A stretch of 64,000 nucleotides of DNA from Streptococcus sp. bf_0095 (GCF_004166885.1 NZ_RCYU01000001.1:248001-312000); one strand, 5' to 3'; numbered from the stretch's first letter, positions 46,036 to 54,512 are shown. Numbers and translations: made by a program. Notes: generated by a model not told the origin, from the letters alone.

Positions 46036-46646
46036 TGGTCAGAAAAATATATGATGGGTATGATTATATAGACCCTGATAATTTGTACACCTATCCCCAT
46101 TCATCTGTTCTCATAAATAAATTTAATGAGAAAAATGATAATAAAGCACGAGAATTAGAATATCGTTTAGTAGCAAGTCAAAGTTTAAAACTGTTTATTA
46201 ATCCAATTGAAGTAAATACTGTTTCAGATATTTTAAAGATTCATAAGTTTCTTTTTGAAGGAATGTATACTTGGGCAGGTCAATACCGTCAAGTAAATAT
46301 CTCTAAAAGTGGAAATGCTTTTATGCCAGTTCAGTCTTTTGATATGGCAGAAAAATTTTTAAATACTTTGCTTTCAAACTATTTACTTAACGCAAATAAT
46401 AAAATTGAGATTTGTAAAAGTTTAGCTGAGATATTAGATAATCTAAATTATTTTCACCCATTTCGAGAAGGAAATGGTCGTACTCAACGAGAAGTTATCC
46501 GTTCTTTAGCTTTGATGAAAGGTTATGAATGTGAAATTTCAATTGGTTTAGATGATGATATCTATCACTTATATATGGATGGAACAGTTTATGGAGATAC
46601 TAGTAAGCTCGAACAACTGTTCAATAAACTATTAACAGAAATATAG
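46035..46646 (+). CDS. fic: Fic/DOC family AMP-transferase (toxin)
   Basis: 203 residues. The complete active-site motif HPFREGNGRTQR (H141) matches HxFx(D/E)GNGRxxR, the signature of Fic enzymes that transfer AMP to proteins. The beta-hairpin segment GQYRQVNISKSGNAF and MYTWAG before it are usual. No N-terminal inhibitory motif is seen within the protein itself, which fits control by the separate antitoxin encoded just upstream. The gene is AT-rich. Known Fic targets include DNA gyrase and topoisomerase IV, but the target here is unknown. The start at 46035 overlaps the antitoxin stop. Confidence 0.92.
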   Translation: MVRKIYDGYDYIDPDNLYTYPHSSVLINKFNEKNDNKARELEYRLVASQSLKLFINPIEVNTVSDILKIHKFLFEGMYTWAGQYRQVNISKSGNAFMPVQSFDMAEKFLNTLLSNYLLNANNKIEICKSLAEILDNLNYFHPFREGNGRTQREVIRSLALMKGYECEISIGLDDDIYHLYMDGTVYGDTSKLEQLFNKLLTEI

Positions 46647-46722
46647 AACTGTAGTATATTTTAGTAGGAAACAGTATAAAGTGATGCTTATAAGGTAAAG
46701 TCATTGCTTCAACAAAAATCTT

Positions 46723-46747
46723 TAAGCCCAATCGTTGGGCTTTTTAT
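46723..46747 (+). terminator. Terminator after the Fic module
   Basis: AAGCCCA-ATCGT-TGGGCTT followed by T; its stem is almost the same as that at 45762, so the Fic module is bracketed by near-identical terminators. Confidence 0.85.
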
Positions 46748-46842
46748 GTGCAATACAATCTTAAAAAAGTTAGAAGTTATGAATGATCTCCTCTAATATC
46801 TTGCAAACCTTTTCATAAAGTTGTATACTAATAAATGATTTT

Positions 46843-46857
46843 GTGTAATCGTTTGCA
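46843..46857 (+). promoter_or_regulatory. cre-like site before the GH13 gene
   Basis: GTGTAATCGTTTGCA matches WTGNAANCGNWNNCW at 14 of 15 positions and lies about 50 nt before the start codon. It predicts glucose repression, though a MalR-type operator would look similar. Confidence 0.5.
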
Positions 46858-46905
46858 TAAATTGATAAATGATGAGAAAAGAAATAAAAGTAGGAGACTA
46901 GACAG

Positions 46906-48657
46906 ATGGAATTAACAGCTATTTATCATCGGCCTGAATCGGAGTACGCCTATCTTTATAAGGACGGCCAGCTCCACATTCGCATCCGGACCAAGAAAGA
47001 AGATATCAAACGGATTGTCTTGCACTATGGGGATCCTTTTATTTTTATAGAGGGTCTTTATGAGGCATCCAAGGAAATGGATAAAGTGACGACAGACGAC
47101 CTATTTGATTACTGGCAAGTGTCGGTATCTGTTGGCCATGCTCGGATCCAGTACCTCTTTGAATTAGAAGATACAAAAGGACAGAAGGTCTTGTACGGAG
47201 ATCGAGGTGTGGCTTCCTATAACAAGGAGAACCTTGAATTCGTCATGAACGGATTTAAGCTTCCTTTTATCCATGAGATTGATGGTTGTGCTGTTCCAGA
47301 TTGGGCGGCGCAGACGGTTTGGTACCAAATCTTCCCAGAACGCTTTGCCAATGGGAATCCAGCCCTTTCTCCGGAAGGCGTTCGCCCTTGGGATGCATCA
47401 ATTGCTCCTAAAATATTGGATTTCTTTGGTGGAGATTTACAAGGGATTATCGATCACTTAGATTACTTGCAGGAGTTAGGGATTACAGGGCTCTACCTTT
47501 GCCCGATTTTTGAATCTCCGAGCAGTCACAAGTACGATACCATTGATTATTTTGAAATTGATCGACATTTTGGTGATAAGGAGACCTTCCGACAGCTAGT
47601 GAAAGAGGCCCACGCGCGTGGGATGAAGATCATGCTGGATGCCGTCTTTAACCATATTGGCTATGATTCACCTCAATGGCAGGATGTGCTCAAACACGGG
47701 GAGAGTTCGATATACAAGGACTGGTTCCACATCAAGGAATTCCCGGTAGAGACTGATAATTTGTGGAATAGTCGCGACTTGTCTTACCATGCGTTTGCCT
47801 TTGCGGGCTATATGCCCAAGCTCAATACGGCTAATCCAGAGGTGAAGGCCTATCTCTTGAAGGTGGCGACATACTGGATTGAAGAGTTTGATATCGATGC
47901 TTGGCGTTTGGATGTGGCGAATGAAATCGACCATCAATTCTGGCGCGATTTCCGTAAAGCAGTCTTGGCCAAGAAACCGGACCTCTATATCCTCGGAGAA
48001 ATCTGGCATTCGTCCCAACCTTGGCTCAATGGCGATGAGTTCCATGCCGTTATGAATTACCCGCTCTCTGAAAGTATCAAGGATTATTTCCTGCGAGGAC
48101 ATAAGGAGACACAGCGCTTCATTTGGGAGATCAATAGCCAGTCTATGTACTACAGGCAGCAGATCTCTGAGGTTATGTTTAATCTCTTGGACTCGCATGA
48201 TACAGAGCGCATCCTGACGACGGCCAAAGGTGATCTCCAGTCTGTTAAGTCTGCTCTCGCTTTCCTCTATTTGCAACGCGGTACGCCTTGTATCTACTAT
48301 GGAACAGAGCTAGCTCTCATCGGTGGTCCAGACCCAGATTGCCGCCGTGTCATGCCATGGGAGCGCGTGGCAGCTGACAATGACATGCTAAACTTTATGA
48401 AGGACTTGATCCAGCTCCGAAAAGAAGTAGCGGGCATGATTCAGTATGGTAAAGTGAGTCTGGAAGAAGTGGAGCCAGATGTGGTGGCAGTGGAATGGCA
48501 ATATGAAGGTGATATTCTCAAAGCCTACTTTAACCACTCAAAGAAAGACGTTGTCTTAGAAAGAGGACAGGCAAATCTGATCAGTCTTGTGAATATATCC
48601 GATGGTCGATTGATCATTCAGCCAAATGGCTTTGTTATTTATAGAGAAGATAAGTAG
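46906..48657 (+). CDS. GH13 alpha-glycosidase (neopullulanase/maltogenic amylase-like)
   Basis: 583 residues without signal peptide. An N-terminal CBM34-like domain (about 1-120) is followed by the GH13 barrel: LYLCPIFESPSSHKYDT, MLDAVFNHIG, AWRLDVANEID (nucleophile Asp), LGEIWHSSQPWL (acid/base Glu) and LDSHDTERI. This domain plan occurs in cyclomaltodextrinase/neopullulanase enzymes that cut maltodextrins inside the cell. It stands alone between terminators and has a cre-like site upstream. Confidence 0.92.
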   Translation: MELTAIYHRPESEYAYLYKDGQLHIRIRTKKEDIKRIVLHYGDPFIFIEGLYEASKEMDKVTTDDLFDYWQVSVSVGHARIQYLFELEDTKGQKVLYGDRGVASYNKENLEFVMNGFKLPFIHEIDGCAVPDWAAQTVWYQIFPERFANGNPALSPEGVRPWDASIAPKILDFFGGDLQGIIDHLDYLQELGITGLYLCPIFESPSSHKYDTIDYFEIDRHFGDKETFRQLVKEAHARGMKIMLDAVFNHIGYDSPQWQDVLKHGESSIYKDWFHIKEFPVETDNLWNSRDLSYHAFAFAGYMPKLNTANPEVKAYLLKVATYWIEEFDIDAWRLDVANEIDHQFWRDFRKAVLAKKPDLYILGEIWHSSQPWLNGDEFHAVMNYPLSESIKDYFLRGHKETQRFIWEINSQSMYYRQQISEVMFNLLDSHDTERILTTAKGDLQSVKSALAFLYLQRGTPCIYYGTELALIGGPDPDCRRVMPWERVAADNDMLNFMKDLIQLRKEVAGMIQYGKVSLEEVEPDVVAVEWQYEGDILKAYFNHSKKDVVLERGQANLISLVNISDGRLIIQPNGFVIYREDK

Positions 48658-48662
48658 GTTTG

Positions 48663-48697
48663 AAGACTGCAATTGCTAGATTGCAGTCTTTTTTTAT
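48663..48697 (+). terminator. Terminator after the GH13 gene
   Basis: AAGACTGCAAT and ATTGCAGTCTT flank a short loop, then a run of T. Confidence 0.9.
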
Positions 48698-48757
48698 AAA
48701 TAGTTTCTTTATTCGTACCCTTATATTATAATGGAGATGAGAAAGGGGGAGACGGTG

Positions 48758-49276
48758 ATGAAGATGTTAGCAATCAATCCTATTTCGGTTAAAAAAAGAA
48801 TGATAGAATTTCTATTCGATTATCTTTTCATTCTAACTTATTTAGTTTTTCTGTTTATAGTTTCGATGCTTATTTACATTATTTTTTTTAATGGTGTCCC
48901 AGAGTTTACAGAAATTCAGTCGCAGTGGCTCGTATTTTTTACCTCTATTTTACCAATCACACTCCTTTTCACATACTTGGATTATGCAAAAAATGGGAGT
49001 TTTGGGAAGGTAAAAGCAGGACTTGAACTGGTCTACCAGAAAAAAACAGTACAAGCTAGCTTGATCAGAAACACCATTAAATTTTTACCTTGGCAACTCG
49101 GTCATATGGGCACAATTCATGGCTTCTATAGTAATTTTGATGGATTATCCATTATCCTCTCTATTTCGGCGACTTTACTAGCAGTTTCCTTACTAGCAAT
49201 GACGCTGTTTAGGAAAGATAAGAGGCATCTTGGAGACCTGCTAGCCCATACGCAAGTGCAACTAAAAGGTGACTAG
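48758..49276 (+). CDS. RDD family membrane protein
   Basis: About 172 residues with three or four hydrophobic segments. RMIEFLFDYLFILTY near the N terminus is the RDD-type start (Arg and Asp in the first helix), and KNGSFGKVKAGLELVYQ plus RKDKRHLGDLLAHTQVQ are the other family landmarks. The ATG at 48758 follows AAAGGGGGAG; an upstream ATG at 48731 has no ribosome binding site. The family is thought to include transporters, with no established substrate here. Confidence 0.8.
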   Translation: MKMLAINPISVKKRMIEFLFDYLFILTYLVFLFIVSMLIYIIFFNGVPEFTEIQSQWLVFFTSILPITLLFTYLDYAKNGSFGKVKAGLELVYQKKTVQASLIRNTIKFLPWQLGHMGTIHGFYSNFDGLSIILSISATLLAVSLLAMTLFRKDKRHLGDLLAHTQVQLKGD

Positions 49277-49423
49277 GATACAGATTGTCTATTCTGTCCT
49301 AAAAGAAAAAATACACATAGTTAGGAAGTATCTGTATAAATGAGATCGTTGAGTTTACAATATTGCTTTATTAAGAACAAAATAACAAATTAATTTGACT
49401 ACAAACAAGTAAAGGTATTCATT

Positions 49424-50116
49424 ATGAAAGAATTTTTGAAATTTATTTTTTGGATGTTTGTTTCGATTTTTGTATTGATGGTAGTAGTTGTAGCTCTTAT
49501 GTTAAATAGTTATGATAGAGCTTATGAGAATGCTCATAAGCATTCGAGTTATTCATGGAAAAAAGTAACTTATCCTGTAGAAAAATACTCTAATCCAATT
49601 GATGAATATAATGATAATTTCGAATTATTATTTAATTTGCTTGTTAAAAAACTTTTTTCTCCAACTTTAGTAGAAAAAGAATTTAAAAGGGCATATGAAA
49701 CAGCTAAAAATCTGTCAGCGGATTCTCCTATTTCGATGCAGGCTATCAAAAATAAAATAAAGATTTATAATTATTCAGAAGGCGCTAACCAGTACGCTGT
49801 ATATAAGCTTAATATAGACTGGAGAGAGCAGGCTGTTTTAGCAGCAAAATCACTTCAAAAGTATCGTTATTCAAAAGAAAAGTTAGTTGAGCAACTGATA
49901 AATGTTGCACTATTTACTCAAAAAGAGGCTGACTATGCTGTAGAACAAGTAAATTTCGATTGGAAGGAGAATGCTGTGAAAGAAGCGGAATCTTATGTAA
50001 ACAGTGGCAAGATTTCGAAAGAAAAGTTATTAGAAATACTTGTTGAGAATAAAAAATTCACTCAAGAAGAAGCTGAGTATGCTATAGAACATGCCAAAAT
50101 AGATTTGTTGGATTAG
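49424..50116 (+). CDS. Ltp-repeat membrane-anchored protein 1
   Basis: 230 residues. One N-terminal helix (about 6-28) anchors an outside part with three consecutive Ltp-type repeats of about 47 residues (roughly 86-132 degenerate, 133-180, 181-228); the clear copies read LVEQLINVALFTQKEADYAV and LLEILVENKKFTQEEAEYAI. Repeats of this kind occur in the phage TP-J34 lipoprotein Ltp, which blocks DNA injection by other phages, and in several Firmicute surface proteins. There is no lipobox. It has a close paralogue at 51107, and the ribosome-binding region of the two genes is nearly the same. A role in phage exclusion is possible but unproven. Confidence 0.8.
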   Translation: MKEFLKFIFWMFVSIFVLMVVVVALMLNSYDRAYENAHKHSSYSWKKVTYPVEKYSNPIDEYNDNFELLFNLLVKKLFSPTLVEKEFKRAYETAKNLSADSPISMQAIKNKIKIYNYSEGANQYAVYKLNIDWREQAVLAAKSLQKYRYSKEKLVEQLINVALFTQKEADYAVEQVNFDWKENAVKEAESYVNSGKISKEKLLEILVENKKFTQEEAEYAIEHAKIDLLD

Positions 50117-50418
50117 ACAATAGTTCTAGTATTTATTTAAAGACCTTAAAAGAGGTTAATGAAGCTAAGATAGCTGCGGTAGAAAGTTATGAAAAGTGGC
50201 ATAATGAGCATAAGGACACAATTACTATTTATGATCGCTATTTGAACAGTGATGATTTCAAAACAAGTTCAATGAAAACTATACAAGATCAACTGAAAAC
50301 ATTTTTAATGGACCATCACTACTATGAAGTAGCTATTCCCCTGATTAGACAATTAAGTAAGAGTTACGATCATTATTATAAAAAACTAACTGAGGCAAGT
50401 AACTATTATTTAAAGTAA
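50116..50418 (+). pseudogene. Remnant of an exported or phage-like gene
   Basis: Directly after the stop of the upstream gene a different frame stays open for 100 residues (DNSSSIYLKTLKEVNEAKIA ... LTEASNYYLK, stop), with a helical, Lys/Tyr-rich composition and no start codon of its own. Best read as the C-terminal part of a lost gene or a displaced C-terminal domain of the Ltp-repeat protein. The source is not recognised. Beyond it up to 50599 only a short AT-rich promoter region is seen. Confidence 0.5.
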
Positions 50419-50599
50419 AAGGAAGATGCACCACAGTAATTCGGAAATCAATATACTTCATAAGATTTAACGATGAAGAGATAGAGTGAGGGATGACTTG
50501 CCTTAGCTCTATTTTTCGGTTCCTTTAGTTGTACTTTTCCCCTACATAGGTGTATAATGTGTCCTTGGGTAAAGAAATTAGTAGAGTAAGGTGATTTAT

Positions 50600-50911
50600 A
50601 TGGAATTAAAAGATTTTACAGAAAAAGAACAAGAACAGATCAACCAAGGTTTGAGTACAGCTGAGATTTCTGATAAAGAAGCGGCGAAGAAGTTGCTTGC
50701 TCTTGTACCGCAAGAATGGGTCAAGCGTATTCCTTTCTTTGTCAGAGGGCATGCGACAACAAAGACGATCGAACGTGTGGCTATGCGCTATCCTGAACTC
50801 TATGCCGTGGCCAAACGCCAAGGAGACCTTCCTGAAAAAGAACGGGAAGAATTGCGAGTCATTATGACGGAAGTCTTTGAAGAAAAGATGAACAAACACA
50901 AGATTAAATAA
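50600..50911 (+). CDS. Conserved-looking small soluble protein of unknown function
   Basis: 103 residues from the ATG at 50600 (AGTAAGGTG upstream). Sequence begins MELKDFTEKEQEQINQGL and contains LVPQEWVKRIPFFVRGHATT, then a helical charged C-terminal part. Composition and codon use look like a real chromosomal gene rather than the AT-rich neighbours. No family is recognised. A terminator follows at 50944. Confidence 0.7.
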   Translation: MELKDFTEKEQEQINQGLSTAEISDKEAAKKLLALVPQEWVKRIPFFVRGHATTKTIERVAMRYPELYAVAKRQGDLPEKEREELRVIMTEVFEEKMNKHKIK

Positions 50912-50943
50912 TCCTTTATTATTTTTTATCTCACAATTGAACA

Positions 50944-50979
50944 AGTGATTGCGGTTGAAATATTGCAGTCGCTTTTTTG
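50944..50979 (+). terminator. Terminator after the 103-residue protein gene
   Basis: AGTGATTGC pairs with GCAGTCGCT (with wobble pairs), followed by six T. Confidence 0.75.
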
Positions 50980-51034
50980 TTCACTAGTATGAAGACTTTT
51001 ACACTAGTAAATAAAAATGAACAATATTTCATGA

Positions 51035-51059
51035 TATAATACTAATGAAAGCGGTTCTA
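51035..51059 (+). promoter_or_regulatory. Promoter with cre-like site before Ltp-repeat protein 2
   Basis: TATAAT (51035-51040) is followed by ATGAAAGCGGTTCTA (51045-51059), 14 of 15 matches to the cre consensus, at the expected transcript start. The core ATGAAAGCGGTT is the same as that at the glpK promoter. Confidence 0.5.
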
Positions 51060-51106
51060 GAGGGATGAAAGATTCCATTGGAGAAAAACAAGTAAAGGTA
51101 TTCATT

Positions 51107-51787
51107 ATGAAAAAATTTTTGATATTTATTTTTGCGATGTTTGGATTGTTCGTAGGATGGATAGCTATTATGGTATATAGTTATCAAAGAAGTTATAATG
51201 AATGGAAAAGTTCACGTTCAGGATCAAGAGTAACTTATCCAGTTGAAAAATACTCTACTTCAAGTTCTAGTACCAAGTATTATGATTATGAAAAATACTC
51301 TACTTCAAGTTCTAGTACGAAGTATTATGATTATAAAAAATCAAATGAATATACAGATGCATATGTAAAAGCTCTCTTTTTGTCAGAAAAATCTCATTTA
51401 TCGAAACAGAAAATTGAACAAGATTTAACAAGGTTTGGAAGATATTCAGAGGATGCTACCCAGTACGCTATCAATAAGCTTAATATTGACTGGAAAGAGC
51501 AAGCACTTTTAAGAGCAAAATATTATCAAGAGTTTCATTATTCAAAAGAAAAATTAGTTGAGCAACTTATAAATGTTGAACTATTTACTCAAGAAGAGGC
51601 TGATTATGCTGTAGAACATGTTAATTTCGATTGGAAGGAGGACGCTATGAAAGAAGCGGAATCTTATGCAAACGGTACCAAGATTTCGAAAGAAAAGATG
51701 TTAGAAGTACTTGTTGAAAACAAAAAATTTACTCAAGAGGAAGCCGAGTACGCAATAGAACATGCCAAAATAGATTGGTCGAATTAA
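51107..51787 (+). CDS. Ltp-repeat membrane-anchored protein 2
   Basis: 226 residues, paralogue of the protein at 49424. One N-terminal helix (about 4-26), then a Ser/Tyr-rich stalk with an exact-type tandem repeat EKYSTSSSSTKYYDY (two copies), then three Ltp-type repeats ending in NIDW, NFDW and KIDW. The last 95 residues are nearly identical to those of its paralogue. The ATG at 51107 is chosen by comparison with the paralogue: both are preceded by ACAAGTAAAGGTATTCATT. A cre-like site lies upstream. Function unknown; phage exclusion is a hypothesis from the repeats alone. Confidence 0.8.
   Translation: MKKFLIFIFAMFGLFVGWIAIMVYSYQRSYNEWKSSRSGSRVTYPVEKYSTSSSSTKYYDYEKYSTSSSSTKYYDYKKSNEYTDAYVKALFLSEKSHLSKQKIEQDLTRFGRYSEDATQYAINKLNIDWKEQALLRAKYYQEFHYSKEKLVEQLINVELFTQEEADYAVEHVNFDWKEDAMKEAESYANGTKISKEKMLEVLVENKKFTQEEAEYAIEHAKIDWSN
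51244..51342 (+). repeat. Tandem 48-bp-type coding repeat (two copies)
   Basis: Two almost identical units encode EKYSTSSSSTKYYDY; only a few third-position changes separate them. Confidence 0.75.
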
Positions 51788-51822
51788 ACAATAATTTTAA
51801 TTTTGATTTTTGTAACATATTG

Positions 51823-51853
51823 AAGAGCTGGATAGTCTGCCAGCTCTTTTTTG
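51823..51853 (+). terminator. Terminator after Ltp-repeat protein 2
   Basis: AGAGCTGG pairs with CCAGCTCT, followed by six T. Confidence 0.85.
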
Positions 51854-52016
51854 CTACTTATAAAGTTTCCTTAATTCGTGAAAAATAGTTGGAGCTAAGT
51901 CAGTTTTAAACTATAATATAGGATAAGGAGATTCGATAGGAAGAAGAAATGAATGATGTTACAAAACACGATTCAATGTTACAAAACATCTTAGTATATA
52001 GAAAAGGAACCAGTTT

Positions 52017-52904
52017 ATGAAACCATCTAAAAAAATCATGCTCCTTACTAGCTGTGCCTTGGCAATCTTTGCTTTAGCGGCTTGTGGGACCAATCAAAAG
52101 CAATCCAAGGAAAAGAAGGAAACTTCCATTGTGCAGAAATCTAGTTCAGACAAGGAGCACTACAAGGGAACATACAGCAACCTTAATAGCAAGGAAAGCG
52201 TCGAAGAAGTGCGGGCTCTCTTGTCTGCTTATTTGGATCAGGAAAGTGTAGACAAGTTTCTGGGTCTAGTAACGGACTATGATAGCATTGTCGGCTCGGT
52301 CGGTTTGACGGGTAACTTCAGCAAGTTCAAGAAAACAGACTACAATGTAGAAAAAATTAGTGACTTGTGGACCAAGCAGAAGGGCGATTTCGTCGGGACT
52401 AACTGCCGGATCAATAGCTATACTCTTCTGAAGAATCGCATTGAGATTCCTAAGATGAAAGCGGATAGTGAACTCTTGTTCGTGGACAATGACGCTATTG
52501 ACAAAGGGAAAGTCTTTGATGAGGCAGACAAGGAAGCCTTTAACATTCTGTATTCACGGGTTCCGACAGAGGCTACAACGGATGTCAAGGTCCATTCTAA
52601 GAAGATGGAAGAGTTTTTTGCCAATTTCAAATTTAATGAAAATGCCCGCATGCTTTCTGTCATCGTTCATGATAACCTAGATGGCAACACCCTTTTTGTC
52701 GGACACGTCGGTGTCTTGGTTCCTGCCAAGGACGGCTATCTCTTTGTCGAAAAGCTGACCTTTGAAGAGCCCTATCAAGCGATCAAGTTTGCGACCAAGG
52801 AAGATGTCTACAAATACTTGGAGACCAAATACCAAGATTACACCGGTGAAGGTCTAGCTAAGCCCTTTATCATGGACAATGAAAAATGGGTTGAAACCAA
52901 ATAG
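52017..52904 (+). CDS. DUF4300-type lipoprotein
   Basis: 295 residues. Lipoprotein signal peptide MKPSKKIMLLTSCALAIFAL with lipobox LAAC (Cys 23), a Lys/Ser/Glu linker, then a globular domain with TYSNLNSKESVEEVRALL, FVGTNCRINSYTLL, and FVGHVGVLVPAKDGYLFVEKL. It resembles the streptococcal DUF4300 lipoprotein family, of unknown role. The FVGTNCR and GHVGVL segments recall the Cys/His of papain-like folds, but the family is not proven to be an enzyme. Confidence 0.8.
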   Translation: MKPSKKIMLLTSCALAIFALAACGTNQKQSKEKKETSIVQKSSSDKEHYKGTYSNLNSKESVEEVRALLSAYLDQESVDKFLGLVTDYDSIVGSVGLTGNFSKFKKTDYNVEKISDLWTKQKGDFVGTNCRINSYTLLKNRIEIPKMKADSELLFVDNDAIDKGKVFDEADKEAFNILYSRVPTEATTDVKVHSKKMEEFFANFKFNENARMLSVIVHDNLDGNTLFVGHVGVLVPAKDGYLFVEKLTFEEPYQAIKFATKEDVYKYLETKYQDYTGEGLAKPFIMDNEKWVETK

Positions 52905-52958
52905 AATTTCTAGCTAGTTAAGTTTGATGGGAGCTCCAGCTAAGGAAAGGAGCTAAAG

Positions 52959-53151
52959 ATGAATAAAAAAACGGAGCTACTTTGCTCTAGCCCTTATTCT
53001 TAACGGTTTTCTATTAGTAGAATCAAGTATGTATGTCCTACCCTATATTGAAGGATTTAAAGAATTAGAGCTTGCTGTTTTTATAATTGGAGTTCTAATC
53101 TTAGTGGGTGTCATCATCTTATTAACAAAGACTAAAAAGTATACTGATTAA
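52959..53151 (+). pseudogene. Small two-helix membrane-protein gene broken in a run of seven A
   Basis: From the ATG at 52959 (AAAGGAG upstream) the frame stops after 14 codons. If the A7 run at 52965-52971 is read as A6, the reading becomes MNKKRSYFALALILNGF and continues through two hydrophobic segments to IILLTKTKKYTD and a stop at 53151, a typical small membrane protein of about 63 residues. A one-base slip, real or a sequencing error, or phase variation by this homopolymer explains it. Confidence 0.6.
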
Positions 53152-53204
53152 GGCCGAGTCAACAATTGTACTGTGTATTTAGAATTTATGGTGGGAGAAA
53201 TGGA

Positions 53205-53594
53205 ATGGAGAGTTTAGAATCAGGACCAGTATTATTAAGTGTTGGTTTTATTGGCTTCTTCAGCATTACTTTATTCGTTCGTCGGTGGTTAGCTAGCCGA
53301 CGTAGAGGAGGCTCATTTTTTGAACCTTACCATATTTCGAATGGCATCTTCTACATTCATGTGCCTTTGTGTTTCAGCCGTCGTATGATCCCATTGAAAG
53401 AGATGAAGCAGATAACTTACTTATTGCTCCGTGGTCGCGCTGGTGGTGGGAGTCGCTATTCTTTCTATATCGAACTCAGAAATGGAAAGACCATTCCCTT
53501 CTTTTTTAGTAAAAGTAAACAGAATGAACTGTTGGTTGAAAAACTCAAGCAAAATGCTGGTAAGTATGGATTTAAAGTACATTTTCAACGCTAG
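53205..53594 (+). CDS. Small membrane protein with PH-like tail, unknown function
   Basis: 129 residues from the ATG at 53205 (GGGAG at 53193-53197); an earlier in-frame start at 53166 has no ribosome binding site. One N-terminal helix (about 7-26) precedes a basic stretch (RRWLASRRRGG) and a beta-rich domain (FFEPYHISNGIFYIHVP, then SRYSFYIELRNGKTIPFFF) that resembles PH-like or YcxB-type domains. No assigned family. Confidence 0.65.
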   Translation: MESLESGPVLLSVGFIGFFSITLFVRRWLASRRRGGSFFEPYHISNGIFYIHVPLCFSRRMIPLKEMKQITYLLLRGRAGGGSRYSFYIELRNGKTIPFFFSKSKQNELLVEKLKQNAGKYGFKVHFQR

Positions 53595-53660
53595 AATACA
53601 ATCACCTGAAGGAAAAAAACTAGGATTTGATTATCTGTAAAAACGAAAGTGAGCAATTCT

Positions 53661-54512
53661 ATGAACGATTCTATGAAAGAATATATCCACTTAAAAAAGC
53701 AGTTCCAAGCGCAAGATAAGGATTCATCCAGCGTGCTGGCTTTCTATGAATTTGCGGATCGACTGACCGTACTGGAAACTCCAGAAACTAAGCAGGTCTT
53801 GGTGGATGTGTATCAGGAGTTGGGCTTGTATGCCAGTGCCTTTGCTCTCTTCTCAGAGCTAGTAGACAAGTCTGATCGCAAGCAAGTTAAGAAACTTTTC
53901 ACCTTAGAAAAGATGAGTCTAAGTCATGGAGATCGCTTTGCTCTCTCTCGTCCCTTGACCGAAAAAGAAAAAGAGGCTCATAAGGAGAAAGTCAGTGAAT
54001 TGCCAACCTTCCGCTATCATCCGGATCCACTAGCGACTGGTGCCTTTAAGGAAGGGGAGTCTAAGACCTGTCCTTCGTGTGGGAAAGACCACACCATCTA
54101 TTATGCGTTGAGACCCTATTGTGTGGAGGAGCTAAGCCATCTCTGTCCGACTTGTATTGCTACAGGTCGTGCTGCTCAGAATTTTGAAGCAGAGTTTATC
54201 CAAGATGCTGATTGGCAAGGGGTCATGGATAAGGAAAAAGACCAGGTCCTCTTCTGTCAAAATCCTGGCTATAGCAGCTGGCAGGGCGAATATTGGCTCT
54301 CTTGTTGCCAAGACTACTGTGCCTATCTGGGGACAGTTGGCACTCGTGAACTGGAAGAAATGGGCATAGCAGAGCAAGTTTTGGAAGAATATGAGGCGCG
54401 TGATGAATTTCAGGATGTGGCTGAATACTTAGTAAAGGATGGTTCTATGTGTGGCTATCTCTTTCGATGTCTACACTGTGAACTATACCATCTTTGGGTC
54501 GATGCGGATTAG
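53661..54512 (+). CDS. CbrC/UPF0167 family protein
   Basis: About 283 residues. A helical N-terminal half (about 1-105) is followed by the CbrC-like domain: LPTFRYHPDPLATGAF, then CPSCGKDHTIYY, LCPTCIATG, CQNPGYSSWQGEYWLSCC and the closing CGYLFRCLHCELYHLWVD. The many Cys pairs suggest zinc binding. E. coli CbrC is linked to colicin E2 tolerance; the role in streptococci is unknown. Start choice among GTG 53649, ATG 53661 and ATG 53673 is uncertain. Confidence 0.83.
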   Translation: MNDSMKEYIHLKKQFQAQDKDSSSVLAFYEFADRLTVLETPETKQVLVDVYQELGLYASAFALFSELVDKSDRKQVKKLFTLEKMSLSHGDRFALSRPLTEKEKEAHKEKVSELPTFRYHPDPLATGAFKEGESKTCPSCGKDHTIYYALRPYCVEELSHLCPTCIATGRAAQNFEAEFIQDADWQGVMDKEKDQVLFCQNPGYSSWQGEYWLSCCQDYCAYLGTVGTRELEEMGIAEQVLEEYEARDEFQDVAEYLVKDGSMCGYLFRCLHCELYHLWVDAD

